Counted from the first letter of the stretch, positions 33,801 through 48,800 are shown. The stretch: DNA of 64,000 bases from Gibbula magus (GCA_936450465.1 OW388304.1:8376700-8440699), one strand, 5' to 3'. The notes: generated from the letters alone by a model not told the origin. A program made the numbers and translations.

Positions 33801-36800
33801 CCGCATGGTAGTAGTTCAAACTTTCAATGCATTTATATACAAATGATGATTTGCTTACCTGAACGACTCGCTTTATGGATGATTTTTAATCATCTGGATA
33901 ACATGGTCTGATTGTAAAGTATTCAAAATTGTTGATTGTCTGCCAGTCAATTGCAGGCATGTCCATATTTCAGAAGAGATGGTCGACTTTTCAGACAAAA
34001 TCTCCGAGGCCAGTAAAAAATATTTGGTACACTCCATATAAATCCAATGTTTATTGTATTGACTTCTTTCCATACTTCATATCCCTGTAATTATTCAATG
34101 ACAAACGAGATGAAGTAAGATAGTAGCAACAGTTCTCTGCTCTTCTCGATGTGAAGTAAACAACTTTTAAAATAACTTGGACCTAATTTGGTCCAAATTT
34201 GTATTCTATATTATTTTTTGCAGAGAAAACGACTATATATCTTACCTTGAGTTTGTTCATCAACTGGCTGTGCAGCTCATACTCCATGAAAGGTAAACAC
34301 TGTAATGATTAACGATAACTTCTTTGATTGGCATTCTAGAAGTTGAGGTGGTGGAGGATAGAGACAATTTTTATTGATATACAACCTGTTTATTCTTTGA
34401 AGGCAATGTTTCAAAAGTACAGTTCTAATATTGTTGTCAAGTAAGTCAAGTCAAGTGATTTTATTTGTCTATAGGCCACAGGCCCGTATACAAAATATAT
34501 ACAGATTTACATATATGTACAATGAATAGTTCAATTTGATTACAATGCATACAAAATGCTACAGTACGTGATGGGTATTATAATACCTTAATGTAATGAC
34601 AAGTGATGATAACATCATTCAAAGATTAGTCTTAAACATATGCAGCATTTCATTGAAAAACAGGTGGTACAATTATTGTTTTTGGGTAGATATGTCCAGT
34701 GTATGAAATAAGACCCGTCCAACAGTCTGGAATCTGTTAACTTTTCAAGTCTTTCTTTAATTTTGCCATGTAAATTGACAAACAGTTTTGGACTGGCTTC
34801 TTTCATACACTGATATGTCACAACTTATGAAATAGGCATTGATATTTTGAATTTGCTTCAAATTATAGAGCCTTTCTGGCATTTTACTATACTTCTGACA
34901 AGGAACATTGTGCAAGATAGTTTCTACTCACATCACTCACTTCCTTGGCTCCAGTCTCTCCTTTTGTCTTCGTTCTTACTCGGCAGATTCTGAAGAAAAG
35001 CCAAAAAGAAATTATTTTGTCAAAAGCAAGAACACAATGAAAGTATTGGACATCAGCATAACATCTCAATCAATTAACCATATAATGATGTTTTTTGGAT
35101 AAAAATTTGAAAGCAGATTCAGAATTAAAAGAATCAGATTTTATAAAAGGAAACAAACATGGGTACAGCTATATTGTATTTCCTCAAATACAGGGTTTTA
35201 TCTCCTTCAGCACCCCTTAACGGCTGACCTGAATTCAAGTACTAGGTTCTGATTCTGGGAAGAAATGTAACTCAACACTCATTTGCCCTTGTGATGTTTT
35301 TGAGGCCCAGGTTGTATGTAGGAGGTGAGGTTTGGTGATTTGGGTTTTAATGGTACTTTACAAAAGTATTTCTTTCCATCACGGTTGCTAGTAACATTGC
35401 AGAGGAGAAAGTCTGAACACCACTGTGGCTATGTATTGCGATGAAACCTGTGAGTGTAACTGTAACTAATGAGCCATGTGTGATATGACACTGAAATTCA
35501 GTATAGCATCGCACCCAAACCTTAATGCATGTAGAACAGTTCTCTACAGCAGACAAAGCTGTCCAGCCGATAGTAATGTATCTTTTTCATGAATACAATA
35601 TGTTTAAACCAGCTGCCCAGCCGTTAGTGGGATTCAAACCCTAGATCTTTTGATTTAATGCTGAAACATGCTAACCACTGTGCTATCCAGCCCCTTGTAT
35701 GTACAAGGAAATATGGTAAACAGGACTAAAGGTTACCTGGCTTGTATGAGACAGCCCTTGCCCCAGGTGGGAACCTCTGGGGGCGGGTCAATCGTAGAGA
35801 ACAAGATGTCTGGTACCTTCTTCCTTCTGCAAACAACAAGAGAGAGAATATTAAGTTCAGGATTCTAATATTTCATGACTGACCATAAATTTTTACTAAA
35901 AGTATTTCAATATTTAAACTTTTCAAAATGTGTTATACATGCATTTACAAAAAATAAATGTCCAATAACATTTGTATATATTTGGTCACTAGATACCTGA
36001 TTTTAAATGCAAATTATCTCCAACAATCAGAGCATAAGAAATGTATGAAATAAGGCCAGCCGAACATATATTTACTTATTTACGATTATACACTTACTTG
36101 ATCTCACTGAAATTAGATCTTACCTAACAAATACCTCAATATATTAACCCTCAACTTGCGGATCCCTTATTGGTCCGGGAGGCTCATAGAGAATAATGTT
36201 TTACCCCTTGGCGAGATGCGTACGTCAGACTTAGTGCATATACCCGGTCAGTAATTATTATATTTGTCATCCAGGCGAATGCGAGACGGTGTGTCCGTGG
36301 ATCGCCACATGAAAACTTGTTTATACACATCTCGCAGTTCGCCACGATAACAAGTCTTTGTCAATGTTAGGTCGAAATGTCTAGCAAAAATCACACCAAA
36401 TTGCCTGTGCATTGTTGACCCGTAACGCATTGATAATTAGCTTTACAAAAGGCCAATTTTGTAGGGCTCCGAAGCCTAATCTCCCACATGTTTGCACTGC
36501 CTCGGGTCCACACGCCCGTACATGCTATCTAACTCGCATCTCGCGACAGTGTCCCTATTACGGGAACATTTAGTGGTAACCCGCCTTACAATCCCATATA
36601 AAATGTCAAAAAAATAATAAAGACACAGCAAGCTCCGGGAAAAAGTCATTTTTACACTCATAAATTTTGAAACAATCGGCGCTTTTCAGAACTTCTTGCA
36701 CAAATTATCACTGTTAAACTACTGAATGCATTTTCATAATTTTTATATCACAATAAACCGAAAAGAATGATCTTTTATTCTATATAAAATGCGCATATTT

Positions 36801-39800
36801 ATTCACAGAAATAAAGATACAAGTTTACCTTTTTGAGAGGCATGTAAAACCAAACGACACACAAACTAATCAACATATTTAAATCAGATATGGTTTGAGG
36901 GTAACATTTATTGGAAAGGTCAAACAACATGACCATATTTGGGTTGACATGTGCTTATTTGTCAATTGGTTCAAGATTATGATTTCTTGGAAAGTGTGAT
37001 GAACGACGTTTGCGATGTCGCATAAATGTTGTAAGTATTTAAAATTTTATAGGTGGAAATAAAGACAAACTTTACATGGCTATAGAATTAGAACCAAAGA
37101 TCGCATTCTAATAATTTTTATATCATTATTAAGCCAAACATATTGTTTTCAATGCCGTATATAAATCTTTCGAAAGTAATAGAATAAAAACGAAAAATCG
37201 TAGAAAATTCATTCAAAGATTCGGATATGATTTAACCATTTTCGAACGGGTGCCGCAACCTGAAATTATATATAACGCCCGTATATAGTCCGTTTTCTCG
37301 TTGTAGACATGATATATTTCATAAAAACGGTACCGGGTTCGCCACCTGGAATATTCCGCCAGCAGAGCTTATTAGTGCCAAAGCCAAAATACTGCTGCGA
37401 GCTAGATGGTCAGAAAATTCCGCCACGGGGGTTTAAATGGTTAAAATAGAAATACGCAACTAAAGGGTTAAGATCTTCACTGAATTTACTGACGGTGATG
37501 GTGATAGTGAAAGGGCAAAAGACATTACAAGAGATGAGATGAGATTGGTTTCCAAGCTAACTTTAACATTGCCACACAAAAAAATACACTGTATGTCTAC
37601 ATGAATGAAAAATGGAGATCCCTTACCTGCAGATAACACATGGCGTGAGGGACACATTAAATGGAACACTGTTACTCTTGTAGGGAATGTGACACGGTCC
37701 ACAGTTGTTCAGGGACAGACCATCCTCCGCACTGAAACATACCATTATAGTCACTGTCTTGTACTTGTACTTGACATCAATACAAATGTTATCCAATATC
37801 CAAGCAACTTTACACAGGAAAGGTTAGTATATGTGATGGCCCTCTTCTTTTGTTTTAAGTCTGATGAATCGACCCTGTTGTGACAAAGGAAAGTAGCAAA
37901 ATATTGCATCTACTGGGATACTAACTGATTTGATACGACCAAATGTACACAACATTTTTATTTTGAGAGTTTTGGAGATGTGGTTGAAGGAAGATGGTTA
38001 TAGGCCTGAAGTGCTAAAAGTAATCATTTATACATTTAACCTTCAAAGGGCACATCAAGGGACCATGGTTGACATGACTGTGTATAAGTTTGATGAAGTT
38101 AGAATATATAGTTTAGAAAATATGTTATGAAACGGATTGACTTTCCATACATTCAGTGTTTAATTTGCATTTTTATTTTTAAAACATATCTTTAAATCGA
38201 GAGATGTTAATTGACTTCATAATTGTGAATAACGGTAAAAAAAATCCCGAACACAATTTTTAATTGATATGCAAATGAGCTCACCCATCAACACTGGTAG
38301 AGAGCCTGTTCTGAGCGAGCTGATTGGCTAGATTTATATCTACAAATAACTTCTTGTCTTTTTCTTTCTCCTTCTCCGAGTGTTGACGCTCAAGTGAGGA
38401 GGTGAGCGGGGTGTGGCTACGGGCTATTGCTGGCTGGCTATCTGGGACGAGATTGATTCGCGCCGCTGTGCCACTGGCAGACAGTATTATGATTTCGTCA
38501 CTGAAATGATGAGAGAAGGGTTTATTAACACTTTAATTAGATTACCGGTACTTAGTGACTTGCAGAAGTCAATACTCGTTAACAAAAGGACAAATCTTGG
38601 ATTTACAAATGGCTACAGAAATTATATCCTGGGATATAGTTCCACTTGCAGGTAAAGCTTAAAGGTTAATAATTAAATATTAAGAAGAGACTGTCATAAC
38701 TCTCACTCCAAGATACTTTTTCAAATCCAATAAAAGGACTATATCTTTGCTCTGCTGTAGTCTGCAAATCCAGTACTTAATACAATACACACTGATGGAA
38801 CTTGGTGTTTACACCAGGAAAGATGTATAGAGGTACTGCTTTCCTCACTAAGATAGTATCGTTTCAAACAAGGAGTAAATGAATTTACCATATGGACGTT
38901 TGTTCCACATAACCAATCACAGCATGGCAGCCCATCGCCCTCGCATGAGAGCGTATTTCTGTCCGTATCTCTGTCCACCAAGTGTCCCTTGTTTCAGGCT
39001 CCTCTGTGAAATGTACAGAATAATATTTTCATCATGTGTACAGAATCAAGAGATAGAAATATCAACCAATGATCTTAATTTGTCCTAAAATATAAAGGGA
39101 AGGATGTCTCAATTAAGAATGATTTCATCTCGTATCTTCTCTTGGTTCAAGATCATCCCAAGGTCATTGAATGTGTACTTAGCTTTGTCCAACAGTTGGA
39201 TTTATTCGACATCTCGTAAAGAAAAAAGACTGAACTAAATATTTAGAGTTCCCTACCTTGAAATATCGTCCAATAAATATTGGGAGTGTAGTTAATTTGT
39301 GTTTGGTACATATTTATTCAGTGAGTATGTACATAGGCATGTATGGCTGCCACACTATCGCTACTTTCAACAACGGATGTATCCCTATGTACGTCCTTAC
39401 AAGGGAAGCTACTGGGAATATAGTGTGCTAGTGTTGTTGATATAATAATCACAATGTGTACCTGGGTTGTGGATCCTGTCCAGTAGTTTCACTGATCTGG
39501 CAGACACTACACCACCCAGGTGAACAATGAATCCTATTGGGAAGGACCTCATGGTGAAAAAAGGAAATTCCTGCAGAGAAATAAAGAAAATATTGCATAG
39601 CTGATAAATTGTTCTGTGGAGAACAAAAATAGTCAACACAATTCTTTCATAAAACTTTGACTTTGTGACATCAAACTCAAAACCATCAGTGTGTCCTGAA
39701 CAATTCCTGTTAATGCAAGATTTTGATCAGAAATCTGCTAAGGGCATTAGTTAGGTCGTTTCAGAAAAATGTTTGATTAGAAAATTCGACCAATGCTCAA

Positions 39801-42800
39801 TGGTGGTACATATGACCTGAGATTCAATGCTCTGTGGTGGTACGTATGACCTGAGATTCAATACTCAATGGTGGTACGTATGACCTGAGATTCAATGCCC
39901 TGTGGTGGTACATATGACCTGAGATTCAATGCTCAATGGTGGTACATATGACCTGAGATTCAATGCTCAATGGTGGTACATATGACCTGAGATTCAATGC
40001 TCAATGGTGGTACATATTACCTGAGATTCAATGCTCAATGGTGGTACATATTACCTGAGATTCAATGCTCTGTGGTGGTAAATATAACCTGATATTCAAT
40101 ACTCAATGGTGGGACATATGACCTAATATTTAATGCTCAATGGTGGTACATATTACCTGAAAATTAATGCTCAATGGTGGTACATATGACCTGAGATTCA
40201 ATGCTCAATGGTGGTACGTATGACCTGAGATTCAAATCTTTTTGATGATACATATGACCTGATATTCAATGTTCTGTTGTGGTTCATGTGATATTAACCC
40301 TTTAGCTGCTGAATGAGTAGTTGAATTCCAGCGACTTTGAAATAAGAGACTTGAGACAGCAGAAAAGGAACAGAAATAACGCAAGCTGATCCTGGAATTT
40401 TCAAATGTGGATGGGGTTTTCACATATGCTGAAAGAGAGGATTGTAAATTTACATGCAAATTGTTTATTTCCTTATTATATTAAGGGGGCGTAAACATGG
40501 TACTTGAGTGAGCAAGAGAGTGTTAGATCGGAAATATATTAGCCATTATCAAGCGTCCCTAAGATATATATCTTCTTCAAAGTGACATTTCAATGTATCA
40601 CACACAAGTAGTTAAATCACATACCAGCATTTCAATGTATCACATACCGGTACCACTAGTTCAATGTATCACATACCAGCATTTCAATGTATCACATACT
40701 GGTACTCCTAGTTCAATGTATCACATACCAGCATTTCAATGTATCACATACTGGTACTACTAGTTCAATGTATCACATACCAGCATTTCAATGTATCACA
40801 TACCAGCATTTCAATGTATCACATACCGGTACCACTAGTTCAATGTATCACATACCAGCATTTCAATGTATCACATACTGGTACTAAAGTTCAATGTATC
40901 ACATACCAGCATTTCAATGTATCACATACCAGCATTTCAATGTATCACATACCGGTACCACTAGTTCAATGTATCACATACCAGCATTTCAATGTATCAC
41001 ATACTGGTACTAAAGTTCAATGTATCACATACCAGCATTTCAATGTATCACATACCAGCATTTCAATGTATCACATACTGGTACTCCTAGTTCAATGTAT
41101 CACATACCGTATATTACCGGGTATAAGTCGACCCCGCTTATAAGTCGACCCCCTTTCTCAACTACCCAAATACTGGCCAAAACCCTATATCTCATGTATA
41201 AGTCGACCCCCCTTTTACCACGTGCTGGCTGACACCGAGTGACAAGTCGACATGCACAAGAGTCAATACAGTGGCGATTGTAAAGCAGTGATGTCGATCG
41301 ACTTATCAATTGTTTTGCCCTAAATATTATTAAATGATAATTTATTTTTCAGACGTTGTAAACAACCAATAAAAAAATACAACTTGTGACTCACGGTGTC
41401 TGTTATTATTTGTTTCAATCAAATTTCATTTTCCTCTCATCAAGCCGAATAAACTACGACCAACATGTTGACAAAACTTTATTAGATAACCGGTGAATAG
41501 TTAAATTGTTACCTAGTAGAAAAAGACGTAAAAAGACATTGCTTTTACTTTTGAGATGAGAAGTGACAGGCTTTAATTATTGTTAATTACTATCAATTAA
41601 TGTTAATTAAACATCAAAGCTTAGATAATTACCGGATGCGCTAATGAATCACTACCCTGACTGGCAATTAACAAATCTATTCACAACCTTAATCACACGT
41701 ACGTCTGTCTATTAACAAGTATTGAATATACACTATTATACAGTACCAGCATTTCAATGTATCACATACTGGTACTACTAGTTCAATGTATCACATACCA
41801 GCATTTCAATGTATCACATACCAGCATTTCAATGTATCACATACTGGTACTAAAGTTCAATGTATCACATACCAGCATTTCAATGTATCACATACCAGCA
41901 TTTCAATGTATCACATACCGGTACCACTAGTTCAATGTATCACATACCAGCATTTCAATGTATCACATACTGGTACTAAAGTTCAATGTATCACATACCA
42001 GCATTTCAATGTATCACATACCAGCATTTCAATGTATCACATACCGGTACCACTAGTTCAATGTATCACATACCAGCATTTCAATGTATCACATACCGGT
42101 ACCACTAGTTCAATGTATCACATACCAGAATTTCAATGAATCACAAACAGGCGTTACAAAGTGTCACATACCAGCATTTCAAAGTGTCACATACCAGTGT
42201 TACAAAGTGTCACATACCAGTGTTACAAAGTATCACATACCAGCATTACAAAGTGTCACATACCAGTGTTACAAAGTGTCACATACCAGCATTTCAATGT
42301 ATCACATACCAGCATTACAGTGTCACATACCAGTGTTACAAAGTGTCACATACGAGCGTTACAATGTATCACATATCAGCATTACAAAGTGTCACATACC
42401 AGTGTTACAAAGTGTCACATTCCAGCATTTCAATGTATCACATACCAGCATTACAAAATGTCACATACCAGTGTTACAAAGTGTCACATACCAGCATTTC
42501 AATGTTCTGTTGCTGCACACAGGATCGAGAGTGGGTGAGCCGAGTTCCACTACCAATACCGCTTCCACTGCCACTGCTTCCTGTTAAACTGTTGCCTAGC
42601 AACAAGCAAACCAAAATTAAATTATTATCTGTAATCTATTATTATCTTTATTAATTTTATCTTTTCCAACTTGACTACAATGAGCAACATGTATATTGGT
42701 CTACTTAAGCCCAATTTTTGCAGTGATCTATGATATTAATAACAATGTTCCAATATTCAGAGAGGCAGCAAAGTGATAGAAACTTACCGGAAAAAGATAT

Positions 42801-45800
42801 ACAATTCCATAAAACCATATAAATACACTCAAAACCAATGAAAATGCTACTATTGATTTATGGCATATTTTTGGTAACAATTATCCTGAACTCCTCCCCT
42901 GAAGGCACCACGTGATCATGGTTCCCCCATGTCAGCCCTGACTTTCCAATTAGAGCCTTTTTAACAGTGCACCCTCACAATATCCATAAATTCTTTGTAA
43001 ATTGATTTGCAATGTTATATTATATATATTATATATATCTTTGTCACAATTTGTGAAAGTAAAGAAGCTTTGAAACTGAAAATCACATTTATAATGGCTT
43101 TAAGTAAATGTTAATATATACTAACCAGGAGCATAAACCAACTCCAAATATTTCTATAAAACATGTTCTAAAATACATGTTATTTTTTTTAACTCTTACA
43201 ATTAGTCCCTGCACGTTTGTGGCAGTCTGTAACACACCATCTCCCAGCTCAGTTATATTCATAACTTTGCTCTATATTACCACTTTACAGTGAGATATGC
43301 ATCCTGTCATGATAGTCAAACATGGAATGTTCCTGTATTGGCATATCAAGGGTTAAAATAGAACAGCAGCGAGAGGGTTAATACCTCTTTACATAGTTTA
43401 GTTTTAATAATGGTATTGTTATATGAAAATGGTGAAACTAAAATCTAAAACATACACCGTTTTATTAATGAATGCAGACTATTTCAGTGATATAGCACAT
43501 TCAATACATGACGATACTTAAATATGAGATTATATGATACAATATAGGTATGGTATATGTGATGCATTGCAAAGTACAGCAGTAAGAGATTGTTATATTT
43601 GCTGAATTGATACAGGCAATAGATTTTGATATATCAGCTGATATAATAATGAGACATACAGGTACCCATCATTCTTGCATAGGTATAAGAAAATCACAAT
43701 CATTTTTGCTGCAAATCTTAAATAAAATATCACGAGTAAGATCATTGTAATGAGGTTGGTAATGATAGAGGACTAAGTGACAAATATGAAGTTTAACTGA
43801 TCTGATAAACCAATACAAAGTACCTTTATTTCTATGTATACAAACTGTTCATAAATTGAAACATATATTGCTTCAGATCAAATGCAAATGTTTATAATTT
43901 CTTGCATATAGCTCATTCAAAATTTCCAATGCATTATAAGGTGATAATGATTGGTAATCAAAACCAGTATAACAAACAATTTATATTTTTTTCACAAAAC
44001 AATAATTAAAGCAAAGGATAGCTTGGAACATCAAATTGTCACCTACAAACATTTAAAGCATATTTAAATTTACAGCTGTACAATGGAGGGAAAATTACAA
44101 GGGAGGTAAGCAATCACAATACGGACTGCAGCCCACCAACAAATTTACAAATTGGTATATATTGAGTTTCCTAAATAAAGTAACAGCCTTTCCTTAATAA
44201 TCTACAGATATGTTCTCAATCCTACTTTATCCCTGCAATATTTGAAGATACATTTAAAGGCTAGAAGAGGGGTGACAAGTCTGATGAAGCCGCCCTAACG
44301 GGTGGCGAAACGTAACATTAAATCTATGAATTCCTTGTTGTGTTACCTTTGTGTCTAGCCTCTTAATTCTCTTTGTGCCTTCGTGAATAATACATTTGAA
44401 CCATATTGGTAACACAGACCATATTCATGTATTGTTTACGTGGTTAGCATTTCCCTGAATGCTAGTTGAAGATACATAATTCATATTTTAAAAAAACAAC
44501 CGCAGGGTTCTGTTCCACAACTACCCCTTACCCCAATGTTTCTATTCAAGACGTGTTGTATTCAGGGGCTGGGTTGTATTTTTATCATATAGTCTCCATG
44601 CTTGAATTTATATTTTTGGGGTGGGGAGAAGGGGTTAATTACCTCCGGATCCAAAGAAGGAGGGAGTTCAGAGGAAAAATTTGAAAAATTTGATGTGAAG
44701 TTAATAAACCCCCGCTGGAAATCAGTGCATCCACCTAAGTTGATAACAACAAGCAGACAGCGTCGGCCATATCCCCCGCCTTTGGGAACATTTATAGAAG
44801 AATAGTTGTTGAATAACAGTGACTATGAACCTTTTTTCAACTAAACACAACACACAAAATTTCAGCTCCTTAGACAAAGTGGTTCTGGAGAAGAAGACAA
44901 AATGCGAAAAGTTTACAGACAGCTGGACACCGTGCAATACCATAAGCCCATCGTGCCTTTCAGGCACATCTACACATGATGATTGTTCCACACACCAAGT
45001 TTCGTTGAGATATGTCTTATAGTTTTCGAGTTCTGTTCCGGAAATGAATTTCTTAGTTACATTTCCATGGAAATAGTCCAAAAAAATAACTCGAAGAAGT
45101 TGAAAACCCCAAAAGGCACATCTACACATGATGATTGTTCCACACACCAAGTTTCGTTGAGATATGTCTTATAGTTTTCGAGTTCTGTTCCGGAAACGAA
45201 ATTCTAAGTTACATTTCCATGGAAACGGTCATAAAAAATAAGTCGAAGAAGTTGAAAACCCCAAAAGGCACATCTACACATGATGATTGTTCCACACACC
45301 AAGTTTCGTTGAGATATGTCCTATAGTTTTCGAGTTCTGTTCCGGAAACGAAATTCTAAGTTACATTTCCATGGAAACGGTCAAAAAAAATAACTCGAAG
45401 AAGTTGAAAACCCCAAAAGGCACATCTACACATGATGATTGTTCCACACACCAAGTTTCGTTGAGATATGTCTTATGGTTTTCGAGTTCTGCTCCGGAAA
45501 CGAAATTCTAAGTTACATTTCCATGGAAACGGTCAAAAAAAATAACTCGAAGAAGTTGAAAACCCCAAAAGGCACATCTACACATGATGATTGTTCCACA
45601 CACCAAGTTTTGTTGAGATATGTCTTATAGTTTTCGAGTTCTGCTCCGGAAACAAAATCGGGACGGACGGACGGACGGACGGACGGACGGACGGACGGAG
45701 CCCATTTCAATATCCCCCCCCAACTATGTTGGCGGGGGATAACAATGACCTAAAAAATATTGCAGGGTAAATATGCAGTAGAGAGAGACACACACCTATA

Positions 45801-48800
45801 GACTATCTAGGATACAACCTTCAACGAAACAGCTGAAAAAGAATTCCATACAGGGTTGGAAGGATCTACGCCACTAACCATCAGGACAGGGACCAACCAT
45901 CAACACAGAGGACAGTTCAAACAGCTACTCAAGGACAGGAAGCCTGTATGTTCTCTCAGGGAGATTGCACATACAGCAATATTCATCTCATGTCACTCTT
46001 CTCATACAGAGTTAAGAAGGAGCAGTTATAAAGCTTTATATCGGAAAGAGCATGCAAAAGGTATTATTTCATTCTCCTATTATTGTTTTATTATACCTCT
46101 GAAGTTATTTACAGTTGGGGACCTATTCAAGTCTTTTGATCTTTTTGCCTCATTGTTTAAGGAAATTATGACAAATGATCAAATCAAATGAATGTTGAAT
46201 TTACAGATTATTTAAGAGCAATTCTGTGACAGTAATGATGTAACTATGTGAGTATCAACATCACATTCAGACTAAACTATAATGTACTTGCTCAAATCAG
46301 AATTAGTTTGTGATTCTAAAAACAGTTTCATTGGCAAAATTGTGAATTACCAAAACGCCAGTGTCATTAAATCTGACATAGATTGATTACGAATGTGTAT
46401 TAGTTTATTTTAGACACTGGTGCTTTTTCAGAGTGAAAACTTGTTTATGACAACAGACTTTTTATCACCAAAATACCAGAAACACTATGGTGTACACAAA
46501 GTGTAAATAAACATGATTTAAAATAGATAATCTGATATTTTTGGTAAAAAAGAAAATGTTTCTATGGTAACTGTGACCTATGTTCAAATGAAATCATCAC
46601 TTACACTATTGTGGATAAAAACTGCATTTTTTAAAACATGAGTATCTATGGCAATGTCACTTGATTTACTTAATAAACTTTTGGAAATACCATAGTACAC
46701 TACACTACATATTGTTTGGAAGTTATTTTGAAGAAAAATCTTTTGTATGGTATATATTTATATATGGTATATATATATATGATTCTATTCACACAGTGGA
46801 CACAAACTATCTACGACCATGAGTTAGTACTGTGGGGGAATTGTTTCAAATAAAATACGTGTCTATGGCAACTGTGAGTTGAGTGAAGAGTTTGAGACAA
46901 GACGGATGACATGATGGGAGGCAGATTAATGAAATCTCGTCCATGCTGCACACCGACACGATACTTACTCCGCTTCAAGAAGCGTCGTTCTTTGGACGTT
47001 CGAAACTCAACCTCTACGGATTAAACAATCGATTAAACTACACTCAACAGTCTTAGGCCTCCTTTCACAAAGTCAAACATTCCTTGTAATGTCTATGTAA
47101 CAGAAGGTGATCTCACAATCACTTCTCTTACATCTACAAGACCCACGTCAGCCTTTGAAATAAAGCCATCCTGAAAGCTTGTGAACAGAATTTTATCTGA
47201 AATGGTAACCTTTCCAAGTTTTGTTCCTGAAGGACTCATGTGGTCGTGGAGAAGTTTGCCCTCTCGTTTTCCTTATTGAATTTCGAGTTTCATCCATTTA
47301 CCATTGTAAGAGCCCCACAGGTTTCTATGAGAAGGTTAGAGAGTGAATGTCCTGCCAAGGACGACAGGTGCCGGAGGACGACGATGGCCCATACCACAAG
47401 CTCATCTGACTCTGTAGGCTTGATGAGCTAAAATACTCTTTTCAGATTGTCATTTTGGAAACAAAACTTTCGGGTTGGCTATTTCTCAAGCTTATTTCAT
47501 TACTGATCATTTATGGTATTGCAGTGAGGTCTTCTCGAACCAAAGGGTTTGTTATCAAGGTTTTCATGAAAGGGTAGCCAAGGCAGGAAACCATTGACAT
47601 CACGCTCATGGGAAACGGTTACCATAGTAACAACAGATAACATACAAATAGGACATACATTAAGGAATTGATCATTTTGAGTGTCATATCAAATCAAGTA
47701 TTTATGCCTATAGAATTATATCCTACCATTGTTCAGTATTAACCTTCACATAACATCACTGTAGCACATGAACAGGAACCAATGAACATTTTACTTTGTT
47801 GTGTACTATGAACATGTGATATGTAAGACTGTCCCATATGTATTTCCAAATTGTTGACACTTTGATATTTCAGACTTGACGGTTTTGTATCTAAAATTTT
47901 CAAGTCAAGATAAAATACAACTGCTTCTTCAACTAATGTATCAGCTGATTTAGCTATGTTTTAATAAAGAATATTTGTTGTAAGTGAAATCATAACCCAT
48001 TAAAGTGCCCTTGCATTGTTAACATGCTTTAACAACTGTGTCAATAAAATTTAGATCTATACTAATTGTGAAGTAAACATGCCCCTAGTGTAAGTAAACA
48101 AGCAAACTCTTTTCTAGAAAATGTGCTTGATAACCAGCTTCCAGTCCAGTCCAGTCCAATACAGTACCGTATTCGCTCGGGTATAAGACCACTATCAACC
48201 TGAAGACCACTCCCTCTTTTCTGTGGGTTGTCCTGGTTGGGGTTATTCTCAGGTTATAGCCCACCCCCAATTTTGCCAGATGTTCAATGGTCATACATTA
48301 CATGTATTTATAATATCATTTTAAGTTAAGTGTCAAAAACCTACATAAAAGTTGTCTGAAGGTCTCCGATATGATTTTGATCTGAGTTGGGATCTCTCCC
48401 GTCTAAAAGCCCACCCCCATGTTTTCAAGATATATGTCTGCCTGGTCTTATACCCAAGAGAATACAGTAATAAATTACCAAGAAAGAGTTTATGCCTATG
48501 CATGGCTAAAACAACATGGTTTGTAAAACTTTGATGACTACATCAGAGTTATTTTAATTCATGATATTGATCTGGTAGCAAGACTTTTGATCGGACTAAA
48601 AGTTTCTATAATAATGAAAAGATTTAAGCTGCTGCGAGACAGAAATGGAAGCTTGTTCCCCGACTAGCACTGATAACATCTACAGTGCCGGAAGTGGCTT
48701 GAAAACAAGCAGATCTATATCCAAGTATGTAACAAATTCACGCCAACGAACAAATATTAATTATAAGTGAATTGGATAAAAGACATGTATCATTTGCATG

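Noticed and set aside
40585..42515. CRISPR-like regular array
   Set aside because: Units are contiguous with no unique spacers, no leader or cas genes, and the genome is eukaryotic.
40687..42654. Several 66-172-aa open frames in all plus-strand frames, rich in ITYQHFNVSHT
   Set aside because: They are translations of the 23-bp minisatellite, whose unit lacks stops; the coding gene here is C2CD5 on the other strand.
44983..45630. Four 63-74-aa frames beginning MFHTPSFVEIC
   Set aside because: They start every 152 bp in a tandem repeat; the frame is a by-product of unit length and sequence.
45856..46191. 111-aa plus-strand frame as a possible nested gene
   Set aside because: No recognised similarity, no splice or promoter context, and it tails into AT-rich sequence.
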